Shown piece after piece: positions 11,951-23,131 of a stretch of DNA of 64,000 nucleotides. Each line of letters begins with the position of its first letter. Position 1 is the stretch's first letter. A program made the position numbers and the translations under genes. The notes below the pieces were generated by a model. The model searched no databases and was not told the origin of the DNA. It saw nothing but the letters and a program-made list of their open reading frames with translations. Origin of the DNA: Lucifuga dentata (taxonomy: Eukaryota; Chordata; Actinopteri; Ophidiiformes; Bythitidae); NCBI GenBank assembly GCA_014773175.1, contig VXCM01000770.1, positions 1 to 64,000 on the forward strand. The letters are read 5' to 3'.

Positions 11951-12349
11951 NTATCTGCCTATCTGACAAGCCAAGGCCAAATTGGGGTTCCTGTGTCTGA
12001 CAGAAGTGGTATCCTTATGAATTTCACAATCCATCAGTCACGCCCACTTCATGCAAGGATTGGACAGGTGTTGTGAGGTATATCATTTTACTCCAAACGC
12101 AGAATTGAAAGTGAAAATGTGTGCCTTTATCGTCGTTTATGTGATCACTCATGTCAAAATTACAAAGACACACATGCACACACAAAGACATAAGCACACT
12201 GTTAACAACCCCTTTACGGTGGCAGGCTTTTCATCCTACCTTCTAGCGTGGGCATTCTGAAGAGGTATAAATACTGCTGCTTTCGTGCAGAAACTAGGTT
12301 GTTACCATGTCAGAAAATCGAGTTTGTATGAATCATGCTGAGGCCCTTA

Positions 12350-12575
12350 CAACAGACAAACATATCCATCTCACATTCACACATATGGGGAATTCAGATT
12401 TTTTAGTTCACCTAACCTGCATGTCTTGGGACTGCTGGAAAACCCAGAAGAAATCTGCACAGACACAGGGAGAACATGCAAACTCCACACAGAAAGGTCC
12501 ACAGTCAAGGTCCCAATCAAAATCCAGGACCTTGTTGCTGTAAGATAACAATGCTAAACACCAGACCATCCTAAA
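12350..12575 (+). mobile_element. Right part of a split SINE/L2-type repeat
   Basis: TCTCACATTCACACATATGG, CACCTAACCTGCATGTCTTG, AGAACATGCAAACTCCACAC and AGAAAGGTCC appear in this order. They are followed by CAGGACCTTGTTGCTGTAAG and AATGCTAAACACC. This is the conserved module of fish V-SINE/Deu-type SINEs and L2-clade LINE tails. The ORF at 12307-12543 is created by this repeat. Confidence 0.75.
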
Positions 12576-12713
12576 TCCAGTAAATTAATGTTTGACTACA
12601 ATAAAACATTAATTAATTAATGTTTACTGGAGTCAAGCAAGGTTATGGCCTAAGATGACAGTAAAAATAAGCACAGGGATATTTATCTGTCTGACCAAGT
12701 GCACATTCAGACA

Positions 12714-12752
12714 GACAGACACACACACACACACACGCACACGCACACACAC
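12714..12752. repeat. (CA)n microsatellite
   Basis: Imperfect CA run with CG interruptions, next to a CAGA tract. Confidence 0.95.
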
Positions 12753-14205
12753 AAAATGGCTTTACTGATTAATGTTAATGTCATGTGAACAGACCAGTGA
12801 TCTTACACAGCTGCTTATCACAGCTTTAAGGCCACTGATTCTGATACCTTCAAAACATTCAGCGGAAAAGCTCCACATTATGTAGCATCTGATACTGACA
12901 AAGTGAGTACATTTTACAGCACATAAACTAGCATCAATAATTTGAGCAGTAAAGTCATGATCTGGTGGGTTTTTATTGGGTCATTATTATCCCCTTGTGT
13001 TTACTTAACACTATTTTTACATGATATATAACTCCAAGAATGCAGAGAAAGAAAAAACATAAACTGAGTGTAAATTAGGCCTGAAGGCCAATAAATGCAA
13101 TGATTAGTCTTCCATCTTGTAAAAAAGAAGTACGGTGCACACAGTGGGGCTCCTCCGACAGCTAAAGGAGTAATTTTACAGTAATATAGTGGAACTAATA
13201 GCCTTCCTGCAATGATGACAGTAATATTTAAGAGAAGGCTTTTTTTTCTGTAACAGAGTTAAACTTAATGAGCTGACCCACTCTGTGACTTTTGAGTTGA
13301 TGGGGTGAATTGTTTGACCTACAGCATGAAATAGCATATTTTTTATAGCAATGTTTCTCATCTGTTTAAGCAGCCTGGCAGGCAAAGATACATGGATAGA
13401 AAGAGGGATTAAATATAAGATAAAAGAAATATAGAGATGAAACAAATGAGAGGAATAAAAGGTGGCATAAAGGTCTCAGACAAAAAGTAAGATATTTGGA
13501 AACTGGAAAGATGATGGCAGGATGAACTGGCAGGACTGAACTTCTGAATCGTTGGCAACTTGATGCTTGTGAGTCTGCCAAATCACCTCACTAACATCAT
13601 CTGGGATGTAAGCAGTGAGACTAATCAGTTTCTAATTCAGACTACTACTAATTCAGACTACTACATGACTACATGGATATCACCAAAAAAAGTTCCAAAT
13701 CAGGCAAACTGCCACTCGCTTGTGTGAGCAATGATCATGTCATGGATACAATCTGGGAGCCTTGCCGAAGCATCATGGATGCCAAAGAGAAATCTAGAAG
13801 GCTAACTATCTGGACCTGTCAAGGAGTCCAAAGCCTGTAGTGTGAAATGCGTTTTTACCAGCAATGAGAGCAGCAATAAGCTACAGCGAATGAGAGCACA
13901 AGACAAAAAGTGAGCGAAGACAAAGGGGCAGGAGTCATAGCACTGACACAAAACACTGGCAAGTGCAGCCACATTACTTCTTGTGTGTGTGTTTTCATGA
14001 GCAATTTGGAAGTAGTTTGGAAGCCAGACAGAATTGTTGGGGATTCCACCTGCAGGATTTTGTAATGTGTGACCCCCNAGCCGCATCACTGATCAGCATA
14101 CAGTTTCCAAACCACAATAACTTCAAGACACTCAATTACAACCCAAAATGTATGTATTGTGAACAGTACAGTGATCAAATAACTTCAAAAGTCATAGCCC
14201 CTTAC

Positions 14206-14459
14206 CTGATGCTCTGCATCTGTAATGTGTCTGGGTCTGTGGCGTTGAGTGAGGCCACAAAAGTGCCAACAGGGATATTTTCCATCCTGGTGACCATAAG
14301 GGGATCTGGGAAAAAGACAGGGCCTTCGTTGATGTCCAGCACTGTGACATGGACAGTGGCAGTGGAGGTGGGTCCATAGCCAACATCAGGAACCAGGGGG
14401 TCCTCATTCTCAACTTTGATCAGCAGTGTGTAGAAAGCCGTAGCCTCATAGTCCAGTGG
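14206..14459 (-). CDS. cdh13: cdh13 internal exon: second half of EC3 and start of EC4
   Basis: A 254-nt exon holding 84 codons plus two bases (phase 2 at its 3' end, splitting an AGN Arg or Ser codon). It begins [19 protein letters not shown], continues through [21 protein letters not shown], and has the inter-repeat linker [12 protein letters not shown] followed by the EC4 start [12 protein letters not shown] and LNATDPD. The NEGPVFF linker replaces the usual NDNAPxF and is characteristic of T-cadherin. NAT is a potential N-glycosylation site. The acceptor is CTTCAG/CCACTG and the donor CATCAG/GTAAGG. The next exon (continuing EC4) is expected downstream, below base 1; I searched by eye for a GWLN/DRES-type exon in 1-14.2 kb and did not see one. 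Confidence 0.96.
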
Positions 14460-14593
14460 CTGAAGGAAGATGGATAAAGATTATGTATGTTTAACAGATT
14501 ATTTAAAAAAAACAACAAAAAAACAGAATTTTGGGCACAGCACTTAAGAGGGTCCTTTTATTATCCTCGTCTTAAACCGTCTGTATGTTTTAC
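14460..14593 (-). other. cdh13: cdh13 short intron within EC3
   Basis: A 134-bp GT-AG intron between the two EC3 exons. On the minus strand it starts GTAAAACATACAG and ends ATCCATCTTCCTTCAG. Its compactness contrasts with the tens of kilobases on either side. No repeat of any size is seen in it apart from a short A-rich run. Confidence 0.93.
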
Positions 14594-14776
14594 CTTGACA
14601 ACAGACAGCATTCCCTCGTTATTGTCAGGGTTGGTGTGGATCTCAAAGCTCTGCGTTGGGTCTCCATTGATGATAGAGTAGATGGCTCTCCCCGCCCCTG
14701 TGGTGGGATCATCTCTGTCATCCACTGTCAGGTTGACCACTACACCTGTCGAACCCTCATCTACATTTGCCTCAAA
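14594..14776 (-). CDS. cdh13: cdh13 internal exon: first half of cadherin repeat EC3
   Basis: A 183-nt exon of 61 codons, phase 0 at both ends. It starts [18 protein letters not shown] and ends EGMLSVVK. Visible hallmarks are the EC-repeat opening Glu in VDEGSTG, a calcium-binding DRDDPTTGA stretch, the SIINGDP turn and FEIHTNP, all in the order found in T-cadherin EC3. NLT is a potential N-glycosylation sequon. The acceptor is CCTAACAG/TTTGAG and the donor TCAAG/GTAAAA on the minus strand. The 183-nt length equals that of the equivalent E-cadherin exon, as I recall it, consistent with conserved cadherin exon structure. Its 3' neighbour lies only 134 bp away, while its 5' neighbour is 13.3 kb away. 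There are no internal stops or frameshifts. Confidence 0.96.
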
Positions 14777-15554
14777 CTGTTAGGGGAGAAAGAAGAATAA
14801 AGACAAGTACCCCTTAGTGTCAAATGTGCCTGAGAATACCAGGATACAGAAACAGGATATAGCAGACTGGAGGGTCTGAGAGTCAGCGGCCATTCAGTTG
14901 TTCAGCCATCGTCATTTAAAGGCCCTTAGTATATTTCTATACATATCTTAACCATTGTACGTTGAGTGTTTGGGTACAGGCGAGTCTTCATTGTCATGAG
15001 GTGGGCACCTTCTCAATAACTGGTGTTTCGTTGAGCTTGATCAAGAAGGCTCAACAGTGTATCCCAGCGTCCAAGAGGCTTGCCTGCTTCCACACACTTA
15101 ACACCACTCTATTCATACCTGTATACCATGCTCGCTAATTAGCAATCACCTATATAAGTTTTCACAAACTTCATAAGCTGCTGTGATTTGCTGAAGCTAA
15201 CCTGGCTGAAAATCCACATATTGAAATACTTTTATTGTAAATGCAACAACAAATATACAACTGATAGCCCAAGACAATTCTACACAACCAAGCTGTGGCC
15301 ATGAGTAAGAACTGTGCTACCTGAAGCTGGCTTGTTAACAATCATGCCACCTGCTATCTGATACCAGCATAGATAAACTTGCAAACATAATGCACAGTGA
15401 AACAAACAAAATTAAATCAAAAAAGAATAAAAAATAAATAAAAATAAAAAATAAAAACGTTAGTTACATTACTAGTTACATTACTAATTACTAGTTATTA
15501 GTTAGTTACATACATGTTGACGTATATTAGTAGAACAATCAGATCAGATGGCTA

Positions 15555-15985
15555 CAGTGCCCTCCACAAATAATGGCAACCTTGATAAATAAAAGCAGCA
15601 CTGGCTGTGAAAAAAAAAAAAAAAAAAAAATAATAATATATATATATGTATGTGTGTGTGTGTGTGTGTATAATTTGTCCTCTTGATCTTTAATTTAAAG
15701 TATTAAGAAAAAAATACAACCTTTAAAATAACTGAAAGGAAAAAGAAATTCTTCTCAAAATTTTTCTCAATTGGCTTGGTGGCATCTGATCATAGTTTTG
15801 GAGACTTTCTGACCCAAGACCCAACTAACTTCTGCAATTCTCCAGCTTGCCTTTCAGTTATTTTACTTCAATTAAAGGTAATATTTTGTTCATATTTTGA
15901 GTGAAAGATCAAGAGGATAAACACAAAGAAATTTTTTCACAGCCCTTTTCTTTACCAAGGTTGCCAATATTTGTGGAGGACACTG
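15555..15985. mobile_element. Palindromic Tc1/mariner-type MITE with TA target duplication
   Basis: The element starts CAGTGCCCTCCACAAATAAT and its inverted right end reads CAGTGTCCTCCACAAATATT, flanked by TA on both sides (15553-15554 and 15986-15987). Inner inverted pairs include TGGCAACCTTG, GGCTGTGAAAAAA, TCCTCTTGATCTTT and AAAATAACTGAAAGG with their complements, so the two arms pair over most of the 431 bp. The left arm is expanded by a poly-A, TA and TG run at 15610-15671. No transposase is present. CAGTG termini with TA duplication indicate Tc1/mariner mobilisation in trans. Confidence 0.88.
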
Positions 15986-16794
15986 TACAGACATTTGCCA
16001 AATGCTGATTTATGGAAGGACTAGCTACTAATCAAGGACACACCAGTCCACATGAGAGAAAACACACAATTTATGTCCCTCATCATTCCAGCTTGACAAT
16101 GCATCTCATTTATTTTTCATTGTCAATCACTGCCAACCTGTCTCCTCATTGTTGGCAGCGGTCCTCAATCACATTCCTATCATCCCTGCATTCTGCCAGT
16201 ACGCCTCTCCTAAAGAGAACAGGGTTACTCTGCAGAAGCTCCAAGCAGGCAGAACTGTGTGTGTGTTTGCACACTCCTGTGTGTGTCAGGCCATTAGTAT
16301 GTCAGAGCTTACAGTGTAATCTTTTAGACACAGAACACTCTGTTTAAGGATTGGGCTGGTCCAGCCTAGATTACTGCATCTTCTGTCAGTCTGTGGTATT
16401 GTTGTTTCACAGATTACTTTCTGACCACCCTATGCTGCCTGGCTGCATGCATTTATCTAAAGAGAGTCAAACATTGATTTTTTTTTCTCTCTCTTTCTTT
16501 TCACCATTTTCATTCAGCCAAAGCTTGCTTGAAAAAAAGCTCTTGACAGCTCTTTACAGTAATTTAGGGAGCAGAGGAGGGAAACAGAATGTTCTGTACA
16601 GAAGGAGGTTATGTATTGTTTAAATACTGTTTACTTTCGTAATGTTGGTCTCTTTGTCCTGGAAAGCCGACAGCAATCTATTGCAAAAGTACTGTATTTT
16701 GAATTAGAAGAGCTCTCATATCTCCACTAAGGCCAAATAAGCCTATACAAAATTAGCCGTTCTATTATAATATGCTTAGATAAAACTGGTATTA

Positions 16795-16925
16795 TGTTAT
16801 TTATTTATTCATTTACTTCTTACAGGAACAGTGTACATTAATAAACATTTTTGTAAATGTACCAGAGTTAGCCAAAGGCTAATTTTCATCTGTAGTCCCT
16901 GGCCAAATGTAAAAGCATCCTGTTA
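16795..16925. repeat. Interspersed fish-type repeat
   Basis: TTATTTATTTATTCATTTAC, ACAGTGTACATTAATAAACA, GTACCAGAGTTAGCCAAAGG and CCCTGGCCAAATGTA form a string I recognise as widespread in fish genomes, though I cannot name its family with certainty. It lies about 125 bp upstream of a LINE-like 3' end. Confidence 0.45.
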
Positions 16926-17049
16926 AAAAACAAACAAACAACAACACAACAAAAACCCATAATAATTTGAAACACATTACTCCAAAAAAAACCCAAAACA
17001 AAACATATACACTCTTTTACGTGTGTAGTTTCTTACATTAACAGAACTA

Positions 17050-17412
17050 CTGCAATGCCCGTTCAAAACGTGCCTGTTCAGAACGGGCCAGACTTTATGG
17101 TGTGTAGCCTGCCATAATTTTGTTCTTAACGTCCTTTTGAGCCAGCTTTGTTTGTTGTATGGGGTTGGATTGAGATGACCATGCCACTGGACTGAAGCAT
17201 ATGCTGCCACGGCCGAAGCATATCCTGATGTGTGGACTACTTTTTAACCAGCAAAGCTCAATTCAAGAACCGCTCATTCAAACAATTTCACACACAACAC
17301 TGCACATCCTTGGGTCCTGAGCAATAAACCTGCTGAATATCAATTTCATACAGTGCCAGGTTCTGGAGATAATGGTGCCACAGACAGACAGAGATTCCTG
17401 CCTTTATAGTTA
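17050..17412 (+). mobile_element. LINE-like 3' end, copy 1
   Basis: Shares long blocks with 19815-20247: GCCTGCCATAATTTTGTTCT, GTGGACTACTTTTTA, GCTCAATTCAAGAAC, AAACAATTTCA and GGTCCTGAGCAATA. Both copies end with CAGACAGACAGA followed by TGCCTTTATAGTTAGAT or its close variant. A fixed tail with CAGA repetition and 5' truncation fits the 3' end of a non-LTR element (RTE-like by memory). No reverse-transcriptase reading frame is in the window. Confidence 0.6.
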
Positions 17413-17579
17413 GATGTATTGGAGTTTGACTTTACAAAGCAGTCACATTATCCTTAGTGGAATGAAATTGGACCTATTTTTCGAGCATGAAAGTAATGTC
17501 ACAATATTACTTGGAAAAAAACAAAAAAGCAGAAGCTCTATAATCACAAGTAAAATGAAATCATCACACTCATCCTCCT

Positions 17580-17593
17580 CCTCCTCCTCCAGA
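17580..17593. repeat. Short (CTC)n run
   Basis: Several TCC/CTC units followed by AGAGGATGATGAGTGTG, which is inversely related to the ATCATCACACTCATCC just upstream (17560-17576), making a small dyad. Confidence 0.6.
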
Positions 17594-17897
17594 GGATGAT
17601 GAGTGTGTATGGAAACTCTCTTTCTCTCACTCATGAATATACACACATGAACACACACACACAGACACAGTACAAACACACAGGCCAGCAGTCGGTCAGA
17701 TTGGGTTTAATCATGTGGGGCAGTCATGCAGTTGGAGGAAACTGTATTCTGTGTGATGTGGCCACTGGGTCTCTGCCCTGCCACTGATAAGGCCCCAATT
17801 CCACCTGGAGCACAAAGCAACCAGTCACCTGAAAGAGTAGCAGGAAATGACTAACCACTAGGCATGGCTGCTGGCCTGAAATGACTTAAACACACAG

Positions 17898-17930
<33 letters not shown>
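17898..17930. repeat. (GA)n microsatellite
   Basis: About 16 GA units. Confidence 0.95.
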
Positions 17931-17931
<1 letters not shown>

Positions 17932-18385
17932 AAAAGTAAAAAAAGGGTCTGCCTCCAAGTTAGCTTTTATCTGTGTGCATGTGTGTGCATGCTTGTGCGT
18001 GAGTGCGTGTGTTAACTTGTTGGGTGTTTTCTATCTGAGACACCCAGCCCAGACAGAGAGCCAATTACAGTAGTGGCTCTTGCTCCCTCTAGTCTCAGAA
18101 GAGATGACCACATGACCAAGCCAGCACAGATAGCAGCCAAATAAAGCCAGACATCTTCTCTACAGCCCCAGGCTCGAGCAGTGCACACAGAACAACACAC
18201 ACATTCATGTGTACACACTTGGAAAGATGCACAGATACAGTAAAACACACCTCTGGATACATGAACAGAAAACACCTACACACACGTGTAGGTGTTGCAG
18301 GTGTCTCAATCTGTGTGCGCACACACAGATTGAGAGTGATGAGAGTGATAGATACACACAAGCACATACATATAGCCTATAGACA

Positions 18386-18386
<1 letters not shown>

Positions 18387-18435
<49 letters not shown>

Positions 18436-18455
18436 NAGGCAGACAGAGAGAGACA

Positions 18456-18488
<33 letters not shown>
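18387..18488. repeat. Compound (GA)n...(CA)n microsatellite with an N
   Basis: A GA tract (18387-18435) is broken by the N at 18436, then a GACAGA bridge and a CA tract (18457-18488). Six overlapping ORFs across it are dipeptide artefacts. Confidence 0.95.
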
Positions 18489-18490
<2 letters not shown>

Positions 18491-19467
18491 CTGGCAGAAC
18501 CCATAAATCACACATTCATACAACTTCAGCCATTTAGATGTCAGGGTATAAAACCATAGTGGAGTATTGATTTTCTGTTTCCCATCTCCTTTTATGCCCG
18601 ACTTTTTCAGCGATCTATTCCATAAATCTTCAGGGTAATGACAGGCTGCCAAAAAAATAATTGGGTGACACAGTCATTTGAGGTCAACAACTTAAGAAGA
18701 AAAATAAATTAATAATGTCAAGTGTGAGTTGTTTTGGCACTGTCAGCTTGAATATACTATTCTATACCTATGACCATGACAATGATTTACAAAAAAAGTT
18801 TGTTTTTAGATAGGAGTGGCCTCTCCCTACTTCTTATATAAACATGCAATGAAATATCATATGACAGCTGGATACCATCGACCCACAAAATTGCTCCATG
18901 AGTACGCTTGTCTAAATCCTGCATAATGGTATACTTGTATGTATGTCTATACTCTATACTCTCTGCCTTGTAACAATTCCCCAGCCTTCAAAGCAGTGTA
19001 TAAAATAAGGAAATCGCAAATTTTCCTGCAGGTGAAATAATAACTGTCAGTTTCTTGGTCAAACAGTTAAGTATATACAGGAGTGTGTCACTAGCTCATC
19101 TTCCAATTTGCTTACTTGTCAGAGGCTGCCCACTCACCTCTCACTGAAAACAAATGGCTTCCAGGTGCTGATTGTTCACTGCCAGAATGGCTTTTAATGA
19201 AGTATATACCCTGTATAGTATAGCTTTCATTCCTGCAAGCCCAGTTTTAATGAGAAACAAATAAAAGAATCAAATCTGGCCTTAATTATTATTAATAATA
19301 TACATATTATTAGCAAACAATAGTGAAATCAAATGGAAGAATTATTAGCATTAATGCCTGGGGCCAACTAAAAAAAAAAAAAAAAAAANAAAAAAAAAAA
19401 AAAAAAATCTCATACTAATTACACAGCGCCACAGTACATCAGAGCCACGCTATCTGAAGCTCATTCT

Positions 19468-19685
19468 TGCTTCTTCTGGTGTCAAAGTAAAATGAACATT
19501 TTAAATTAGATAATGAAACGGAAATTATCTGCTTTAGAGATCTATATTTTAAAAGAGCAGGTGCAGAGGAACAGTCTTCAAACTGGCAGAAATGCTGCAG
19601 GTGTAAAACAGAGGAGAAGATCTGGCCACATATAGCAGAAACCAGCAATGTGACATTAAAATAAGAGGTTATTATCATGTCAAAA
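19468..19685. repeat. Diverged repeat block, paralogous to 4990-5215
   Basis: GTGTCAAAGTAAAATGAACA, GGCAGAAATGCTGCAGG and GAGAAGATCTGG align in order with the 5.0-kb block on the same strand. Confidence 0.5.
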
Positions 19686-19778
19686 ATCGTGGAACCAATT
19701 TAAAAAAAATGGAATTTGAAGGAAAGGCATCCAGACACTACTGGGAGTCCCAGCATCATGAATACCCTGTTATCTTGA

Positions 19779-19779
<1 letters not shown>

Positions 19780-19815
<36 letters not shown>
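19780..19815. repeat. (TTA)n microsatellite
   Basis: About 12 perfect TTA units directly upstream of a LINE-like 3' end. Confidence 0.97.
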
Positions 19816-19816
<1 letters not shown>

Positions 19817-20247
19817 TAGTGTAGTACATGTCCAAAATGTGTCTGCTTGGAACGGGCTGGACTTTACGGTGTGTGCCACAGCCTGCCATAATTTTGTTCT
19901 GCATGTCCTTGTGAGCTAGCTTTGTTTGCTGTACNGGTGTGTGCCACAGCCTGCCATAATTTTGTTCTGCATGTCCTTGTGAGCTAGCTTTGTTTGCTGT
20001 ACGGGGTTGGGTTGAGACCGTGCTACTGGACCAGAGCATATGCTGCCGTGTCTGGAGCGTATCCTGCCGCGTGGACTACTTTTTACCATAACAGCTCAAT
20101 TCAAGAACTACTTATCCAAACAATTTCATATGCAACAGTGTACGTCCTTAGGTCCTGAGCAATACACATGCCAAATATCTTCATACAGAAATATCTAGAG
20201 GTATTGGTGCCAGACAGACAGACAGATTTCTGCCTTCATAGTTAGAT
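19815..20247 (+). mobile_element. LINE-like 3' end, copy 2 (with assembly duplication)
   Basis: Same family as 17050-17412, ending in CAGACAGACAGACAGATTTC and TTCATAGTTAGAT. The copy includes an exact 67-nt duplication around the N at 19935, which is most likely artefactual; removing one copy restores collinearity with copy 1. Confidence 0.6.
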
Positions 20248-20399
20248 TATATTGTTATGCATAATATTGTAAAACAGCTTTGTCTTTTTTTTTTAATTAG
20301 AATGGGATTACGGCTGGAAATGAAATGTTTAGGTAAACCCTGCACATTTATACTGACTTATCTGTAATATCAATGTTAATTTATGTACACGGGGTACAA

Positions 20400-20475
20400 C
20401 AAACAGACAAATAAATAGATAAAGAAATAAATAAGTGAACAAATAAATACATAAATAAATAAATAAATAAATACA
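20400..20475. repeat. (AAAT)n-rich tetranucleotide repeat
   Basis: Imperfect AAATA/AAAT units with interspersed GA, ending ACATTAATAAATCC. Confidence 0.9.
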
Positions 20476-21091
20476 TTAATAAATCCTCATATAGAGAATT
20501 GAAAATTAAAGGAAGTTGGTTTCTTTACATTCCTGCTACACCTGAGATCATTTCTTGGAAAGCTCCAATTTTGTGAAAATTTGTGAAAAAAATGTCAACT
20601 TACTCTTAATCACCTGGTAACAGGAAGAGGAAGAGATGGATTTTCAAAAATGTGGGGATTGCCTCATATTCTTACAGTGGACATGAAATAGTAAACATCT
20701 GCATGGCAGAGCAAAACAGCTGGTTGATTTCTAAAAACACAAAGTAATTCTACAAAACACTGTCAACAACATTCACTCTGTTTCTCCAACAGATGTGGTG
20801 CAAAGAAAGACACATTTTGGCAAAGAACCCTAAAAAGGAGACATGAAGCCATGGAAGAGTATATACATCTGTCAGCTTTACCAAGTAACACTAAATGCTC
20901 TCTGCCTCATTAACACTACTATGGAAATTGCCTCCTATTTCTTACATAGGCTTTTAATTTGTCTTTTGGAGCCAGCTGGCATTGTTTGCCTGTTACAAAC
21001 CACTGACCCAGGCTTTTTTTCAATTTATTCTCACTCCTGTGTACTGAGCTGTGACCTTAAAATAAAAGGAAAGAGATTGCAGAAAGAGAAT

Positions 21092-21092
21092 A

Positions 21093-21128
<36 letters not shown>

Positions 21129-21164
21129 TGAGTGAGTGAGAGAGAGAGAGAGAGAGAGAGAGAT
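21092..21164. repeat. Compound (TG)n(GA)n microsatellite
   Basis: About 10 TG units pass into a GA tract interrupted by GTGAGTGAGTGAG. Confidence 0.95.
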
Positions 21165-23110
21165 GAGTCAGGTTGCAGAGGAACACTATCTGCTAAGACT
21201 TGTAGGCTTTAGTGTAAATACCCTCAATTATCAAACTACATTGCAAAAACAATGCAAAATATTTTCATAATATAAATTTAATATAAATTTTGGCCACTGG
21301 AAGCCTCCATTACTTCAGACATGCAATGCACTTTGGGGTGATAATGTAAGGTAGTTGTACTTTGATGAGAAATGTCATCCTCTGGCTCAAATTGAAAAGG
21401 CTAAATAGATGATATTTTATTTAGCTTTAGTGTTGCTGAATAGTCAAGAGCAGTAAAATGAAACCTGTTCAACTATGTGATGTCACTACGCAGAATGCAT
21501 TACGATGACAAAAGTGACAATTTTTACTTTTTAAATAATCAACATATGTAATGTGCATTCTACAATGTGTTATATATTGAAGATATACAATATAAAAGTA
21601 TAATGGCTACAAGACTTAACAGGCAAGTTTCCTTTTAAATTGACTATTTGGCAACAGTTAATCTCACTTTTCAATCTTGTTCTTTCTCTCACAGACATAT
21701 ATGAACACACATGCACCCAATTACAGTTAAGTAAACACAGATATGTTTAGCATTCGTATGTTACACAGTTAGGACAGCCACTGATACAATCCCATGTTAC
21801 ACACATTAAGTCTTGCATGCACACACACACACACACAGTCGGATGGAGATCAACTTATTTCATTTGTGGACATCTGTCAGGATGTGTTATGAATATAGAT
21901 GGTGGCTGCGGCTGTGCTGACAGGCAGCCAGACAGACAGTTGAGCAGGTGTTCATTTGTCCTAATGGAAAGTACTTTGTGACACGTTCATGTTGCCCCAA
22001 AGATTTTCTCTGACAGGGAACACACAACACAAGGGCCCATCACATTAAACCTCCCAAGACAAGGCTGTTTTGCTTCTAAGCAGCATTTGCTCTATTGCCG
22101 CATCACAGCAAGGAGGCGCTGCAGCAGAGGCCATTGAAGTTTTGTCTGCGTGTGTCAGTTAGGTTCTCAAGTGCTTCTTCAATGTGTCTCTAAGACCACG
22201 TCCTCTGTCTCAAGATGTTTCTTTTCCTCCTGAGAAAGTTATATACATATATATATATAATTTAACTAACTAAATCCAAAATGACTAATACGTGTCAAAA
22301 TGATTGCCATAATAAAACCTAGCTGATCAGGGCCCCTTTCTAATGCCAAAGGTAAAAGTCACTAAGCTGAACTTCATTTTTTAAAGAAATCCCCCTGAGC
22401 TAGACAGGAACATGTGTACACTTTCGAGCAGTTACATGTATTTCTTTTATCTGCCTTCAAAATCAGCTAAACTCGCAAGGTGCAGACAGATGGAAAATCT
22501 GTAAACTGGCACCATTTTACTGTACCAGCATGAAGCTGAAATAAAACCATGTGCATGTGATCACTCATCTTCCCACACATTCCTACACACAGATACATGC
22601 AGACAGAGACAGGCAGTGTACTCCCCCCCCCCCNTTTTTTTTTTTTTTTTTAAAGTATTCCATCTAGCTTTAATCCTGCATACAGTGAAGGTGGCTGGAG
22701 AGTTAATGAGCTTACCCATGTTGCTTTTTGTTGAATTCGAACAGATTCTGTTCATTTGTTTCCAAAGATAGACTTTTAATTAATCTGACTATCAGGAAAG
22801 CATTTTCTCTGTCCTTGAGGAAAATGACAGACCGCACATATATCAATACATGTAAAAAAACAAAACAAAAACAAAACAAAACAAAAAAAAAAAAAAANAA
22901 AAAAAAAAAAAACACCAAAAACAATAATACAGGTGCATTACAATAAATAACCAATAAGTTGCTGCCAATGGTCAGAATCGAGAATTCTGCTCCCCAAAGT
23001 TAAAACAGTCCAGGTGTCAGCTGTCATGTAGACTCTCAAACTGAATGAAAAACTCGAAGAAACTGATGGTATGAAAGACAAAATAGACAGACACGTAGTC
23101 TGACAGACTA

Positions 23111-23131
23111 GATAGATAGATAGATAGATAG
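23111..23131. repeat. (GATA)n microsatellite
   Basis: About five GATA units. Confidence 0.9.

Larger units (their letters stand above)
1..14205 (-). other. cdh13: cdh13 intron downstream of the 14206 exon (partial)
   Basis: Begins with the donor GTAAGG at 14205 and runs off the left edge. I see no further cadherin exon in it. It contains a possible LTR end, a hAT-like MITE, a TIR element with a nested insertion, a split SINE/L2-type repeat, a miRNA-like hairpin and numerous microsatellites. The stretches 2.9-4.9 kb, 5.4-8.3 kb, 9.0-10.6 kb and 12.8-14.2 kb hold nothing recognisable beyond simple repeats and possible regulatory patches. Confidence 0.85.

Noticed and set aside
12265..12543. 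TATAAATA box followed by an ATG and a 78-residue ORF, looking like a mini-gene
   Set aside because: Most of the ORF is the SINE/L2-type module; the TATA spacing would leave almost no leader, and nothing indicates a protein family.
13963..14379. 138-residue plus-strand ORF, the longest in the window
   Set aside because: Its right half is antisense to the cdh13 exon at 14206-14459 and its left half crosses the N at 14078. The coding signal is on the minus strand.
14192..14413. Second minus-strand ORF overlapping the cdh13 exon
   Set aside because: A wrong-frame shadow; the T-cadherin sequence is in another frame of the same strand with proper splice sites.
16977..17210. 77-residue minus-strand ORF with a counterpart near 19770-20039
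   Set aside because: The similarity of the two ORFs is due to the shared LINE-like 3' end; neither frame is conserved across the whole block.
18204..18652. Six overlapping ORFs on both strands
   Set aside because: Created by GA and CA microsatellites around an N.
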